A stretch of 64,000 bases of DNA from Tetrastigma voinierianum (GCA_016808115.1 JAEQBH010000666.1:124001-188000), one strand, 5' to 3'. Positions 23,839 through 36,289 are shown, numbered from the stretch's first letter. Made by a program: numbers and translations. The notes: generated by a model from the sequence alone, not told the origin.

Positions 23839-24079
23839 TTCTTTTAAATACCATTGCACTATGGAATAAATCACATTGGCGCTGGTAAACTTTTCGTACT
23901 TTTCACATGCATGGCAATATGCATCACTTTTCCCTTCCTCTATAAAAATCCTAACCCTTTCCTTTGTACTCATGCACGGTAAAGCAATTTTAGCCGACCC
24001 TTTAAACTTTATCTTTGTAACATAGGGTAACCATGGATTCAAACATTTTCATATAAACATGTATATATAAAATATACAT

Positions 24080-24803
24080 TGATTGGGTTTAAAAAATAGG
24101 CGCATAGGCCTACTCTCCCAAGCCCAAGACGCAGATTAAAAAGAAGCGGCCTAAAGATTAGTAATAGGCCTGTGATGACATCCCCAAATATAGGCTCAAA
24201 ACAAGAGCTCATATCCTGTAAATCAAACCAAATCTCACCAATAAGGAAAGTAAGATATTTCCCAATAACTGCTTATCCTATAAATCAAACCAAATCTCAC
24301 CAATAAGGAAAGTAGGATATTTCCCAATAACTGCTTATCTTGTAAATAAAACCAAATCTCACGAATAAGGGAAGTAGATACCCTAATAAATACCTATCCT
24401 CGTAAATCAAACCAAATCTCACCAATAAGGGAAGTAGATACTCTCGCAACCTTTCCAATTATCCCTTATTAATCCGACAAATGATAAAGAAAGAAAATCC
24501 TCCATCCAATAAGAACCTATCAATTATCCATTGGGAAAACTTAGTTTATAAATACCGTGCCACCCCATCGGTGAAAGGTACGCAAAAAAAACATTCACCC
24601 TGGGTTAGCCTATCTTTCTCTCAACAAGGAACTGACTTACATCTGAGCTTACCACTTCGTGAAGCCCGCCGACCCTTCTTCTTTCTTATCTTTGCAGAGG
24701 AGCGCCACATCCGTAGAGTCAGAGACCAGCCTGCCAGCCAGCCCCTATGTCCGTCCGACGACCCAATACGCCTCCAACCTGGCCACTGAAAAAAAGCATC
24801 ATC
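24080..24803 (+). mobile_element. 5' LTR of the Tat-like element
   Basis: Begins TGATTGGGTTT. It carries four copies of a 62-bp unit (TGTAAATCAAACCAAATCTC...) starting near 24213, 24275, 24337 and 24396. A TATA box TATAAATA lies at 24547-24554. The LTR ends GAAAAAAAGCATCATC just before the primer-site-like sequence; the last base or two are uncertain because of an ATC slippage. Confidence 0.8.
24547..24554 (+). promoter_or_regulatory. LTR TATA box (5' LTR)
   Basis: TATAAATA, in the context TTTATAAATACCGTGCCACC, is conserved in the second LTR at 29314-29321 within an otherwise identical surrounding. Transcription would start shortly downstream. Confidence 0.7.
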
Positions 24804-24869
24804 TGGGCACCGCTCATGGGAACGACAGTTCCTTTACAAATCTAGCTGATTTCTAAGTTACTGATGGTA

Positions 24870-26090
24870 TCAACCCGGAACACAAGCAGGAGCAACGTCA
24901 ATCCACCAAGGATGCAGGACCAGCCAAGCGACGTGGTCAGCAGACCTCCCACGCCTTGGAAACAATGCAAGCTAATACCGAGGAGGTGGAGACACTCCGC
25001 CTCACCAACCAACGCCTGATCGGAGAGTTAGAGCAACTCACCAGGCAGATGCAACGCCCACGGGAGGCGCAACGAACTCAGGAAGGTCATAACATCACCC
25101 CTCACGAAGGGCAACCACACCTCGGCATTCCCCGAGGTGTTGAGGTGGAAGCAGAATCCAGTCGAGCCAAGGGGCACGGACCACACATAACCCCTGGAGA
25201 GGAGGGCAACGAAGCAACACTGGGCAATACACGAGGAACTACACCCCTCAAGAAGGAATAGAGATCATGGAGCGAGGTTCAAAGATATCCAACAAGAGCT
25301 CACCACACAAGGAAGTCGCCACAAAGGTGGCGTCCCTGACTCGATGGACACCTCGTGCAAAGCAGACTAAGTCACCGTTCACGATCGAGGTGCCTTTCAC
25401 TTCCCTTCCAACGGTTCGTAATGTCGCAAATAGAAGCCGCTCGATGGTGCCAAGATCCCGGCCGATCATCTAAACACTTATAAAAATCAAATGAGCCACG
25501 GGTATCAGACCTCAGACGGCAAAGCTTTCACTATCACGCCTTAAAAGTGCCCAAGTCGGCGTGGTTCAATAAAGCCCCACCATTGTCGATCTCCTCAATT
25601 AGAGAGCTCTCCCATTATGCCTGCTTCCCACTTCATTGGAGCCGTAACACAAGAAGCCAAGTCACATACTAACCATAGCGCAGCTCGCGAAGAAAGCCCC
25701 GAGGTCTTATGTCCAGAGATTCAATGCCGAGTCTGGCGGTAGATATACCTAACGAAGTTCGCTATCACGCCGCCGCCGGGCTAGGAGTGCAACTTAAGAT
25801 TTACGTTTTCCATCTCAAAAAACCCTCAAGCAAGCATGGCTAAGGTGCTCGCTAAAGCAGAGAAGTACATTAATGGCGAAGAAGCCCTCATATCCAAGAA
25901 AGGAAGCTCTTCAACCCATGAAGAGAAAAGCGGGACTGACAAGCGACAGGGACGGAGCCCAAAGAGACAAAGAGACAAGGAGAGGTCCCCAAAGAAAGAC
26001 AAAGAACGGTCCCCGAAAAGGCGTGGAAGCCTCAGAGATTGCCTGGGTCCACCTCAACCCGAGCGGCAACGATGCATAAATTTCACGGCC
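24870..26090 (+). pseudogene. Gag remnant of the Tat-like element
   Basis: An N-terminal piece (24956-25261) contains a coiled-coil-like stretch, VETLRLTNQRLIGELEQL, followed by a low-complexity Gly/Glu/His-rich tail. A C-terminal piece (25836-26171) reads AKVLAKAEKYINGEEALISK, then many RSPKR and RDKERSPK repeats. This basic Arg/Ser/Lys-rich end is typical of Tat-lineage gag. The central part (25270-25830) has lost its frame. The sequence then passes straight into the tandem array instead of protease and RT. Confidence 0.75.
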
Positions 26091-26109
26091 AATTATGGAA
26101 AGTCTAATC

Positions 26110-28760
26110 GTCGCCAGCCATGGCCCAAGAGCCGCTCACCTCAGAAGGCCTCGCCGCCAACAAAGCCTTAACAGCTCGCCAGAGCTCTTAGCTCAAAAGG
26201 CCTCAAATGACAACAAAGCCTTAATCTGGCCGCCAGAGCTCTTAGCTCAGAAGGCCTCGCGCCTCAGGAGCCCAAGAAATTTCGCCTTGAAGAGCCTAAC
26301 TACTCCACCCAGCCATGCACCCTAGGAGGTTCGCCGCCAAAGTGGGCTTTAGCCCACAAGGCCTCGCCGAGCCCAAGATTCACCTGACGAGCCTAATCCA
26401 TTTACTGTGCCATGTACCAAGAGTCACTTCAAATTCTCAGTTATTCACCCCATAAGGTCTCAACGCCCAAGAGCTTCCGGGCCTTTGACGAGCTCAATCC
26501 ACTCCACCCGTGCCATGCGCCCTAGGAGCCGGCCCCAAACAGTTATTCAACCCATGCCCGCGCCCCAAGAGCCCAATCTGGCCAGCTCGACGAGCTCAAT
26601 CCACGACCTGTGCCATGCAGCCCAGAGTCGGCTCAGCCTGCTATTCACCCATAAGGCCTCGCCGCCAGAGCCTAGTAGCTCAGTTTGAAGAGCTCAACTA
26701 CTCCACCTAGTAACGCAGCCTGTGAGTCGGGCCTCAAACAAAGTTATTCAACTCCATAAGGCTCGGGCCGCCAGGAGCCTGTGGGGCCAGGCTCGCTTGA
26801 CGAGCTCAACTACTCCACCCAGTCATGCCTCAAGAGTCGGGCCTAACTCTGCTTATTCAACCATAAGGCCTCAAGACCTGTAGAGCCTAGTAGCTCTCGG
26901 GCCACGAGCTCAACTACTCCACCCAGGTCATGCAGCCCAAGAGTCAGTTCAGCCCATAAGGCCTCAACGCCCAGAGGTCCAGCCACTCTTAGCTTGGAAG
27001 AGCTCGACCACTCTACTGAAATATGCCAAGAGTCTTAATCGCCCAAGCAATTCATCCCACAAGGCCTTGGGCTACCAGAGCCCAACAGCCTCGCCAAGGA
27101 AGAGCTCAACTACTTCTCCATTCCAAAGCATGCACCCCCAGAGTCACTCACCAAGCTATTCAACACCTATAAGGCCTCAAGGCCCAGGAGCCTAGTACTG
27201 GGCCTGAAGAGCTCGACTACTCCACCCAGGCCATGCAGCCCGAGAGTCGGCCCAGCTCAAAGCATTCATCCCATAAGGCCCTCAAGGTCTAGGATCAAAG
27301 CAGCCTCGCTAAGAGCTCGATCACTCCCACTCCAGCCACATGCCCCAAGAGTCATATTAGCTCAGTTATTCAGCCCACAAGGCCTCGGGGCCGCCCAGAG
27401 CCCAAAGAAGAAATGGGGCCATGAAGAGCTCAACTACCCACCTGTGCCATGCACTCCCAGATCCGCTTGCTCGTTGAGCTCACCCACAAGGCCCCAGCCG
27501 CCAGGAGCCCAAAGAGCCTCGCCATGAATAGCTCTTCCAACTACTCCACCCAAGCCATGCAACCTGGGGAGGTCAAGCCACAGTTATTCAAATTCTATAA
27601 GGCCTCGGGGCCAGTGGAGCCTGGGGTGAGCCTCAGCCAAGAGCTCAACTACTCCACCTAGGTCATGCAACCCAGGAGTTTGTTCAACTCAGGCAATTTA
27701 GCCCACAAAGCCAATCAGAGCCTCAACAAACACTGACAAGCTCGACTACTCCTACTCAGCCATGCGACTCATGAGCTGTCGCCTAGATAATGTACCACAA
27801 AGCCTCGGGCCATTTAGTTTGGTGAGTTTCGCCAGAAGGCCTCATGCCCACTGAGCCTCGAAGAAATTAGCTATGAAAAGCCTTAATCGCCAACTCGCAC
27901 CCATGCCCAAGAGCCGCTCCAAATTTCAGCATCAGCCTCACAAAGCCCAAGAAATTCTGGGCTTTTCGTGAGCTCTTCATCTTAGGAAGGCCTCAACGCC
28001 CACGAAGCCTCAAGAATGTTTATGAAGAGCTCAACTCGTTCAACTTGTGCCATGCGCCCTAAGAGCCGGGCCTCAAATTCTGTGCAACCAACCTATGAAC
28101 CCTCGTCGACCTGGGCCAAAGCTCAATCCGCTCAACTCAAGCCATGCAGCCCAGGAGCCAGTTCAGCTCAGGCAGGATAGCCCACCGAGCCTCAGCAACT
28201 TAGTTTTGACGAGCTCGACTGAGGCGAGTTAGCCTGCAGCCTCTAATCCGTTCAAATTTGTGTAGAGCAAACTCATGAAGCCTCGCCATTAATTTAAAAA
28301 GCCCAACTCGCTTCACCAGTTATGCACCAGTGAGCTGCCCACTGCATTCAAAGAGCCCGTAGGCCCGCCTCGCTTCAAGCACCTGTGAGCTAGGAGCCCA
28401 ACAACCGGGCCCTCGAACAGCCACGCAGCCACGAACCAAGCAGCCTGGGCCTCGAACAGCCCATGTAGCCACCTGAGCTACAGCTCAGAGCCCAAGAAAT
28501 CAGAACCTAGTAGCTCAATTCAAACAGTCAGCCACTGAGCCAAGTAGCCTGGCCATGAGCGCAAATAACTCAACAGTCATGGTACACGGTTAATAGCCTA
28601 GAGCCCCGCCAAGAAGCCAATTGAGAGAGCCTAAACAGCCGAGAGGCGACAAATTTTGTATGCGCAATTGTACCCAGAGACAAGTAGCTCGCTTAGCCTA
28701 CCGCCAAAAAGGTAGAATAGCCCAGAGCCAAGTAGTTTCGCCTCGTAAGGCAACAAACTT
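26110..28760. repeat. ~104-bp satellite-like tandem array inside the Tat-like element
   Basis: About 20-24 degenerate copies of a unit containing GAGCTCAACTACTCCACCC, CCATGCAGCCCAAGAGTC, TTATTCAACCCATAAGGCCTC and CCAGAGCCTAGTAGCTC. Using the CATGC anchor, copies fall at 26314, 26411, 26514, 26614, 26711, 26824, 26929, 27023, 27129, 27232, 27338, 27448, 27556, 27664 and 27761. Steps are 94-113 bp, then become irregular to ~28143 and degrade to ~28760. There is no long open frame. It occupies the position of pol. Confidence 0.85.
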
Positions 28761-28905
28761 AAACCAAGGCAAATTAAATTGTCAAGACGATAAAAGAGTG
28801 ATAAACTAATCAAACCCTTCCCAAGTAGCCATGTGGATATCTAGCCCGACGAAGAGTGAGCATGTACCTCGCCACTCTCGTTGTAAACTAAGTATCGGGG
28901 GCAAC

Positions 28906-29598
28906 CGATCGGGTTAAAAATAAAGGCAGCCCACTCTCGCTTCCAAGACGCCAGGATTAAAAAGAAGGGCCTAAGACAGCACAGTCTCATGACATCCCCA
29001 AATATAAGCCCAAAACAAGAGCCCATATCTTGTAAATCAAACCAAATCTCACTAATAAGGAAAGTAGGATATTTCCCAATAACTACTTATCCTGTAAATC
29101 AAACCAAATCTCACCAATAAGGGAAGTAGGATAATTCCCAATAACTGCTTATCCTGTGAATCAAACCAAATCTCACAAATAAGGGAAGTGGTGGATAATT
29201 TCAATAACCTGCTTTCCAATTATCCTCTCTTAATCCGACAAATGATAAGGAAAGAAAATCCTCCATCCAATAAGAGAGAATCCTTATCACCATCCAATTG
29301 GGAAAACACAGGCTATAAATACTGTGCCACCCCATCGCGAAAGGTAATGTAAAAACATTCGCCTCTAAGTAGTCTATCTTTCTCACAGGAACCCGACTTA
29401 GAGACGGAAGGCCACGCGGCCCCGCCGACCATTCTTCTTTCTTATCTTTGCAGAGGAGCACCACATCCGCAGCTTCATGCACTAGCTAAGTACACATACG
29501 CAGCCTCCCGTAGACCACCCCAAAGAAGAGTCCTATCTCCGGCCCGACGACCCCAATACTCTCAAATGCCATCCTGTGCTTGAAAAAAAGCATCATCA
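28906..29598 (+). mobile_element. 3' LTR of the Tat-like element
   Basis: Begins CGATCGGGTTAAAAAT, matching the 5' LTR start TGATTGGGTTTAAAAA. It ends GAAAAAAAGCATCATCA. It has three copies of the 62-bp unit (29027, 29089, 29151) against four in the 5' LTR, and a conserved TATA box (29314-29321). The preceding bases AGTATCGGGGGCAAC (28891-28905) may hold the polypurine tract, in which case the true start could be slightly further left. Confidence 0.8.
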
Positions 29599-29775
29599 TA
29601 CATTCATAAACATTTCATTTCATATGGAAACCATAAATCATACTTTATAAAACTATGGAAACCATAATCATTTTATATTTTCTCAACATAATTTAAAGTC
29701 AAGAAAACCACATTTCATTTTTTTTTTCATTTGAACATTTATAACATAGATATGAAAACATATACATTGGTAAAC

Positions 29776-29779
<4 letters not shown>

Positions 29780-29873
<94 letters not shown>

Positions 29874-29882
29874 CATATATAT
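29780..29882. repeat. (TA)n microsatellite
   Basis: About 100 bp of TA dinucleotides with two small breaks near 29819 and 29869. It lies in the minus-strand LTR right of the Tat-like insertion. The reading frame across it is a low-complexity artefact. Confidence 0.95.
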
Positions 29883-30630
29883 ATTCATAAACATTTACTT
29901 TTCCTCACTCTTAGTTATTTAAGCCCTTTTTCTTCCTTTTAAACAAAACTTTCCACCTCCACTCTTGTCCTTTATCACCTTCCTCCTACAAGTCACATTA
30001 TCCATAAAATCCATTAACATTCATAATTTTAATCTGCTCAATTAAACCATTAACTATACTATACTTTCCAAAGAACCTTAAGCATTTAATCATCTAAATT
30101 GATTAAAATCAATTGAACTCAACCTCTTTTGTTCTCATGATTTTCTTATGCTAACTCATGGAAATTACTACCCCAATTGGCCACAACATTCCATGAAATG
30201 GTCACGCTAAACCCTAGCTTATTCACATCGTACATAACTACAACCCGCACACTTGGTGCAAAAACATAAATTTCAGCCATGTTCTGATCATCCCATGTAC
30301 TCTACAAGAATATGGATAGAATCTTGACTCAATGAGCTCTCCATAGAGTTCAAGAACACCCAAAACGGAGTTTGAACGAAGAAGTTATGGCCTTTTCATT
30401 CAAAACTAGTCAATTTACTCTATTTACACTAGAAACAATCTGTGATACCCAATTTCAGGGGCCTTAATCCATAATTTGACACTTGTTCTTTGTACTCATT
30501 TTGAGATACAGTTCTTAGGGTTCTTCTCCAACTGGAATCACCCAAATCGGATCACCGAAACTCAAGATATATCCTAAACAACCAGACTACTTTGCTAAAC
30601 AACCAAAACTGGTCTCGAACATGGGCCCCA

Positions 30631-30966
30631 TTTGAATGCATTTCTTAGTCCAAATTAGTCGGAATTTGGATTGACCTATTTCAAGGAGATATGTTCTCCT
30701 ATCAGTCTAGTTTATCCTTCAATTTGAATCACTCAATTCGGATGTGTGATGGTCAAGTTATGGCCAAAATACAAATAAGGAGTCTTAAAACGAATAGAAA
30801 AAAACCGATCAACATAACTCCAATTTGAATGCATTTTTGAGTCCAAATGGGTCGGAATTTGGATAGACCTATTTCAATGAGAAATGTTCTCCTATCAGTC
30901 TAGTTTACTTATAAATTTGAATCACTCAATTCAGATAAGTGATGACCAAGTTATGGCCAAAATACA
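30631..30966. repeat. 193-bp tandem duplication in LTR
   Basis: Two copies begin TTTGAATGCATTT at 30631 and 30824. Each continues with GTCGGAATTTGGAT, GACCTATTTCAA, ATGTTCTCCTATCAGTCTAG and CAAGTTATGGCCAAAATAC. The second copy is incomplete. Confidence 0.85.
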
Positions 30967-31250
30967 GTCATGGGGTCGGAGAAAAAAAACTAGACAACAT
31001 CTCCTTGGACACACACATGCCCTTAGACAGAAATTAACCCGAGTAGGAGAAAAACCCTACCTCAAATGGCGTGATTTCATGGGACACCACCTTTCTCTCT
31101 GCCACAGCCCGAACCTTGGACCTTGGTAGAATCCTCTCGTGATTCCGGGTACCCACGCAGCCCTCGTCACAAATTAGCTTTTTTAATTCCTCGACCTAAC
31201 AAGATCCAACCGACGAAATCCCGTGAATCGAAGAGAGAAGATTGCCTTTC

Positions 31251-31281
<31 letters not shown>

Positions 31282-31885
31282 TATGGTTTTGTTGAGACCA
31301 AATGAGATATTTTCATTTTTTTTGTGACTATATATAGTGTGGATGATGTGGTCACGCCATGCCTCGTGGTCACACTTTCTGTCTGCCATCCGAAACAATT
31401 TATTTTGTCCCAGTATTAGTTCCATCAATCTTAAATGGACATTCTTTAAATATTTGACATTTTTTGGGATTTTTTTAAAAATCTTGTTTTCGGGTTCCAC
31501 TCGACACCCCGTCACCTCGAATTTCATGAAAATCCGACTGTCTCGGAATTCAACGAAATTTGACTAGGTAACTAGATTTCACGAGATGAATTCAAAGGTG
31601 AAGTCCGTTTCATCAATCGAGATCTATAAAAATTTCAAATTTTTCTATGGCAAATTACCGTTTTGCCCTTTTTAAGAAAAATTGCATTTTAACCATTAAC
31701 ATAATTTCGTTTTAATCTATTTCAGCTTGGACTCAATACATTATTATGAACAATTTTTTTTATTTTCTCTTCTCAGGCTTGTTTTAAAATTACTATTCAT
31801 CGATCAAGCTTCCAATCAAATACCTAATCGACGTAAGGGTAACGAAATTTACTATTCATGAAAATTGTAAATTCAGGGTCTTACA

Positions 31886-32564
31886 ATTCACCCCTCCTTA
31901 TAAAAATTTTTTCCTCGAAATTTAAATATCATACCTGACTAAAACTAGTGTGGATACTGAGTTTGCATCTGATCTTCACGTTCCCATGTCGTTTCCTTCT
32001 CCTCACGTGATTCATCCACAAAGACTCACTAAAGGAATCACTTTGTCTAAAAGAACCCGATCCTTTCTGAACAAAATCCAAACTCATCTTTCTTCATAAG
32101 TCAAGTTTTCTTTCAATTCAATTGGTTGATCTCTAACACATGTGAAGGATCTCGCTTATATACTTTCAAGCATAGAAACATGGTTATACATCATGTACTC
32201 GCCACTGTGCATAACCTCAACCGATACGCTACCTCCTACCTCTTTCCATAATCTCATAAGGTCCCATATAGTGGGGACTTAACTTCCCCTCTTTCTTTCT
32301 AATCGCAAAGACTTCTCTCCAGATGATATCCTCATAAATACCTGATCCCCCACCTGAAATTCCAGATCTCTCCTTCGGTTATTAGTATAACTTTTCTGTC
32401 GATCTTGGCTATCTTTAATCTATCCCTGATAACCTTAACATTATCCGTCAGGATTCGAACAATTTCCGACTCCAATTTTCTCTCACCTACCTCATCCCAA
32501 CATAATGGAGTCCTACAATTCCTTCCATATAAGGCCTCGTAAGGCGTCATTTCAATGCTTGATT
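31886..32564 (-). pseudogene. Chromovirus integrase C-terminal remnant and polypurine tract
   Basis: From right to left on the minus strand: SSIEMTPYEALYGRNCRTPL, CWDEVGERKLESEIV and a basic segment, all integrase C-terminal hallmarks, then degraded tail sequence to the polypurine tract (TAAGGAGGGGTGAAT on the minus strand, 31886-31899). The frame is cut at 32564, immediately after the MTPYEALYG segment, by another LTR. The rest of this element is not found in the window. Confidence 0.85.
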
Positions 32565-35110
32565 TGTAACACCCCAAACATTTTTTAAATGATTTTTTTT
32601 TCATGGAATTTAATTTTTAGGTGTTTTAAGGTCCATCATGAATTTATAATAATTTTTTGGAATTATTTCTCAATTAAATGGAATTTTAGGAAAATATACC
32701 CAGTAAGGTCAAATTCTGAGCAATTGACCAAAATAGAATTTTTAAAAATACCCAATGAATGAAATAAATTATGGGAATTTTTATGAATCAAATTAAGGTC
32801 CAAATATATGTTATAAAAATAAAATTAATGAAAATACATGAATAAAAAAAACAAAAATACGTGAACAAAGTGAATCAGGGAAAAAGTCAATAGATTTTGT
32901 TGACCAAGGGCCAAAGAGACATTTTTAATAATTCCCAGGGCCTTACAAATTCAAGAAAACAGCAGGACTTAAGCAATAATATTGAATTAATTTTTAAAAA
33001 ATATTAGGCTCTCAGAAAATCGAGTGAAAACAAAAGAAAAAAATTGAAGAACCCTAGGTTCTCCATTCAAGGCCAAAATCACTGGGAAGGAAGAATTTTG
33101 TTGCAGCCAATTCCCTTTTGAATCAACCTGTGATTTTTCATGGTGGAGACTTCTGAAGGTATATTAAAGCGCCATGGTTTTTAATTTTGGTTTTGCATGG
33201 TCTGTATTGGAGGAAAGGGGCTGAATTGATAAATGGTTGTTGTTTGGATGGTCAATTAGGGCTGTTTGGAATGAATTAATTGTTCTAATGTGTATGCTAG
33301 GTTGCAATTGCATTTTGAATCTATAGAATGTGACCTAAGAGGTATGAATTAGGTCTGGTAGTGTTTAAAATTTGGGGAAAAATGTATTTAGAATGAATTG
33401 AGGTGGTAATTAGTGGAATTAAGGTTGAATCGATTGAATGGAATTTCGTTTGAAGGTCGACTTGGACAGACCATAGGAGGACCTAATGGACGACTTTAGT
33501 GGGCCAATTTGACATCATTGGAAAGACATGGATGTTAGTGAAATTTTTCACTGGTTTCAGGTCTTTTCGATAAATCTGTGAGAAAAGCATATAGGCAAAT
33601 ACAAACTGATGCGCACCGCCAAAAAACGAGTTTAGAGATTAAACATTAGATATAAGAAATTAGTTGTGAAATTGAATATTTAAATTATAATTTTGGGTAT
33701 TTAGATGTTAAAAGGCAGAATGTTGAAGGTAAGGAAAGAAAAAGGGATTTTAAAAAAATTATTTAAAAAGCTCAAGAAGGATTAAATAGAAAAGGGTAAA
33801 TCTACTTAATTGATTAGTGGATAAGAAGGTATGGCTCATATGATTTTGATCGCTACTTTATATCTCTCTTTTTTTGATGAACATTGCATAGCAAACTATC
33901 AGGGGAAGGCTCACACATTCAGGTGAATAGCCTAGCTGGAGCCTCGACTAATAGGGAGGTGAGTAAATTTATATCATCGCACTTGCAACTCGGGGGAATG
34001 TATAGCTAAGTGTTTTCTACTGCTTGACTTGATCGTAGTAATTGACTATGATTAAGACTCCTTATTCGAGCATTCATTGAATTGACTCACATATGCCACA
34101 AAGTCACGTGTCCCGATGAATATTCATGCTGAGCACTACTACCTAACTTATTGTATTTGTGTTATCTTCGTTGCATGGCCGAGTACCTACGCCTATAACT
34201 TGTAATCGCACGTCATCGATGGTATGAATCACGTGAAAGCCTAACCGATGGGGAGGTCACAAAGTTATGTGCACATGGTACCCCTCCGTGCGGGCAAAGC
34301 CAAAGGCCTCCTAGAGAGGTGGTAAATTCCCAGCGTAGAACCCGGCCTGCTCTACTGATCTTCTATTGGAAATGTATGGATTCCAAAGATAAAGGTAAAG
34401 GAAATGTACTGGACTTCGAATGGTAAACTATATTTCAGAAACAAACTTCAAATCTCATTTGATATTGTTTGCTCATATTGCCGCTATTTGTTGCATAACC
34501 TATGTACTGATTGATTGAGCATAATCCATCCTTGTGAGCCTACTGAGTACCTAGCTCTACACAAGTATGGTGATATATTTTTTACTCACGTAGTTGTCTC
34601 ACCCCGTTGATTTCCCTCCTTTCAGGTAGACAGAGAAAGGAGAATCCGTGCATTTCGACCACTTGACTTAATCAAATATGGAATGATTGAAGATTGTTAT
34701 CAGCAATGAGCTCAAGTTTCCTGTATATCTATGGTGAATTAACTTGGTTATCAAGTTAATTATTTATTTAACTGTATAAATTTTGAATAGTCAAGTTTGA
34801 TAAATTTTATGCTTGATGAAACTCTTATTGATATTTTTGATGAGACCGTTGAGGTCGTTTTTGTTAGTGGATGACCACTGAGATCATTTGAGCATAGTTA
34901 TTTGAGACATATCATGATATGAGATTTGAGTTAATTATTAGTAGATTTTAGATTGATATTGGCACACTGTGATTTGGCTATTAGTTATAGAAACGACAGG
35001 TCTTGCCAAATTTTCGGTAGAAATTATGGACTTAGGCTTGCTACGGGTTTTGGTGGCCTTAAGCCTACCCATCTCCCTAGCGCCACACACTATAAAAGTG
35101 GGATGTGACA
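32565..35110 (+). mobile_element. 5' LTR of a third gypsy family, inserted in integrase
   Basis: Starts TGTAACACCCC immediately after the broken integrase frame and ends GGGATGTGACA, 2546 bp. The five bases before it are TGATT; the matching right-hand copy was not found because the element's 3' end is gone. A decayed tRNA-iMet-type primer site (TTAATGTGAGC, 35114-35124, expected TTGGTATCAGAGC) follows. The LTR contains a gtggaggcctc-type segment and an agtacctagctct block near 34545. Confidence 0.75.
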
Positions 35111-35167
35111 AAGTTAATGTGAGCTGTGTTTTAAAAGAACTTTTAGGATTGTTATTCGGGTAAATGA

Positions 35168-36100
35168 TAAATGTGACACCATGGAGCATAGGATTCCAAA
35201 TTGTCTTTTGTATGTCATCATAGTATAAGTTAATTTCAGATCCTATAGATGAAAAGTTTAAGTACTCGAGGTTTAAGACTCCAATACGCTGTGAGGAAGG
35301 AGATGACCTACAAGATTGGAGGAGACGTAAAAGTAGTGAGGAGATTATCATGTCGGATGCTAGAGCACTGAAATGGGTAGGGAATGTGAAGATGAAGAAT
35401 AATGCATGGGATTGGTTCCAGACACACGAGGATCATTATATGGAGGGAACCCTCCCACTTCGAGAGATGCTTGTGAGAGGCCGCTATGGATGAGTTTTAT
35501 ATCCCCAGCCAGAGAGACGTAACAGCTTTATCGGGCTTGAGAAGCTAAAATGCATTTATCGATGAGTGTATCTCAGTATAGTTATTCATCACCCTGAGTA
35601 AGCATGTTCTGACCAGCCCGATGAAGCAACTGCGGTTTGATAGATTCCGAGTCGGAATGATACCACCTCTTACAATGCACTATCAGTTCTGAGATTTTCT
35701 CCCCACACTGATAAAGATCTGATAGAGCTAAATCAGGAGACCAAGAACAAAGAGGCATGGGCTGAGAGGGATAGAAAGAGAAAATGAGAGGGCCAGAAAG
35801 TAGTAAAGTGGAAGAGTGAAGGAGCCAAGGTTTAGGTCACCTCCTCATAACCAAAATAGAGGGGGCCAAAGGAGTAGACACAAGTTACCTCAAGCAATCA
35901 ACACTGTGAAAGAACACAAGGTTCAAGGAAACCTCGTGTGTAAAGTGTTTGGGAAAAGGGCAATGCTGGTCAATGTAGATATCATACGTGTTACCGGGCA
36001 GGGCAAGGTGGCTATATCCAGAATCGCCTCGAAGGGTGCTCTCAAGAAATTTCATAAATCCCAAAGACTCAAATTCACAAGCATGTAGGTAGAGAGACCT
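35168..36100 (+). pseudogene. Gag remnant of the third gypsy family
   Basis: Recognisable pieces are a capsid segment around 35350-35450 (WVGNVKMKNAWDWFQTHEDH) and a nucleocapsid-like segment in frame 35816-36088 (HNQNRGGQRSRHKLPQ, then VCKVFGKRAMLVNVD). The latter stands where a CCHC zinc knuckle is expected but lacks most of its Cys residues. Many stops. It lies between the primer site and protease, as expected. Confidence 0.7.
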
Positions 36101-36289
36101 GCTGGGAGAGGTGAGGGTAGAGGGAGAGCACAGGACAGTTCTCAGACAGTACGTGCACGTGCCCCCGCATCAGCTTGGTAGAGGCCAAGGTAGAGTTTTT
36201 GCGCTAACCAACGTGAGGGGCCCAAATAACTCGGAATTTAACATATTTCTCGTAAGAAAATTTTAAATGCTTAATTTATTCATAGGTAT

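Larger units (their letters stand above)
24080..29598 (+). mobile_element. Complete non-autonomous Tat-like LTR retrotransposon
   Basis: Two homologous LTRs (24080-24803 and 28906-29598) flank a 4.1-kb interior. TACAT occurs directly before (24075-24079) and after (29599-29603) the element and is the probable 5-bp TSD. The interior holds a primer-site-like TGGGCACCGCTCATGGGAAC (24804-24823), a gag remnant (~24870-26090) and a long ~104-bp tandem repeat array (26110-28760). No protease, RT or integrase motif was found in any frame. It depends on other elements for movement, if it ever moved in this form. It is inserted in a minus-strand chromovirus LTR. Confidence 0.8.
22690..31885 (-). mobile_element. 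3' LTR of a minus-strand chromovirus, split by the Tat-like element
   Basis: The right end (31885, TCTTACA, minus-strand start TGTAAGA) is followed by a polypurine-tract complement (31886-31899) and integrase sequence, so this is a 3' LTR. Its left part, 22690-24079, carries tandem repeats and a gggtgagcagaaggagctc segment seen in sibling LTRs. It is interrupted at 24080-29598. The right part runs 29604-31885. Summed length is about 3.67 kb, longer than its relatives because of internal repeats. The left edge abuts the neighbouring LTR and is uncertain. A TATA-like TATATATA lies at 31329-31336. Confidence 0.65.

Noticed and set aside
26110..28760. CRISPR-like array
   Set aside because: Units are contiguous ~104-bp degenerate repeats without unique spacers, in plant element sequence.
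29731..29922. Tyr/Ile-rich open frame
   Set aside because: It is the translation of the (TA)n microsatellite.
34938..35351. 137-codon minus-strand open frame
   Set aside because: It is antisense to the end of an LTR and the gag start of the plus-strand element. No motif.
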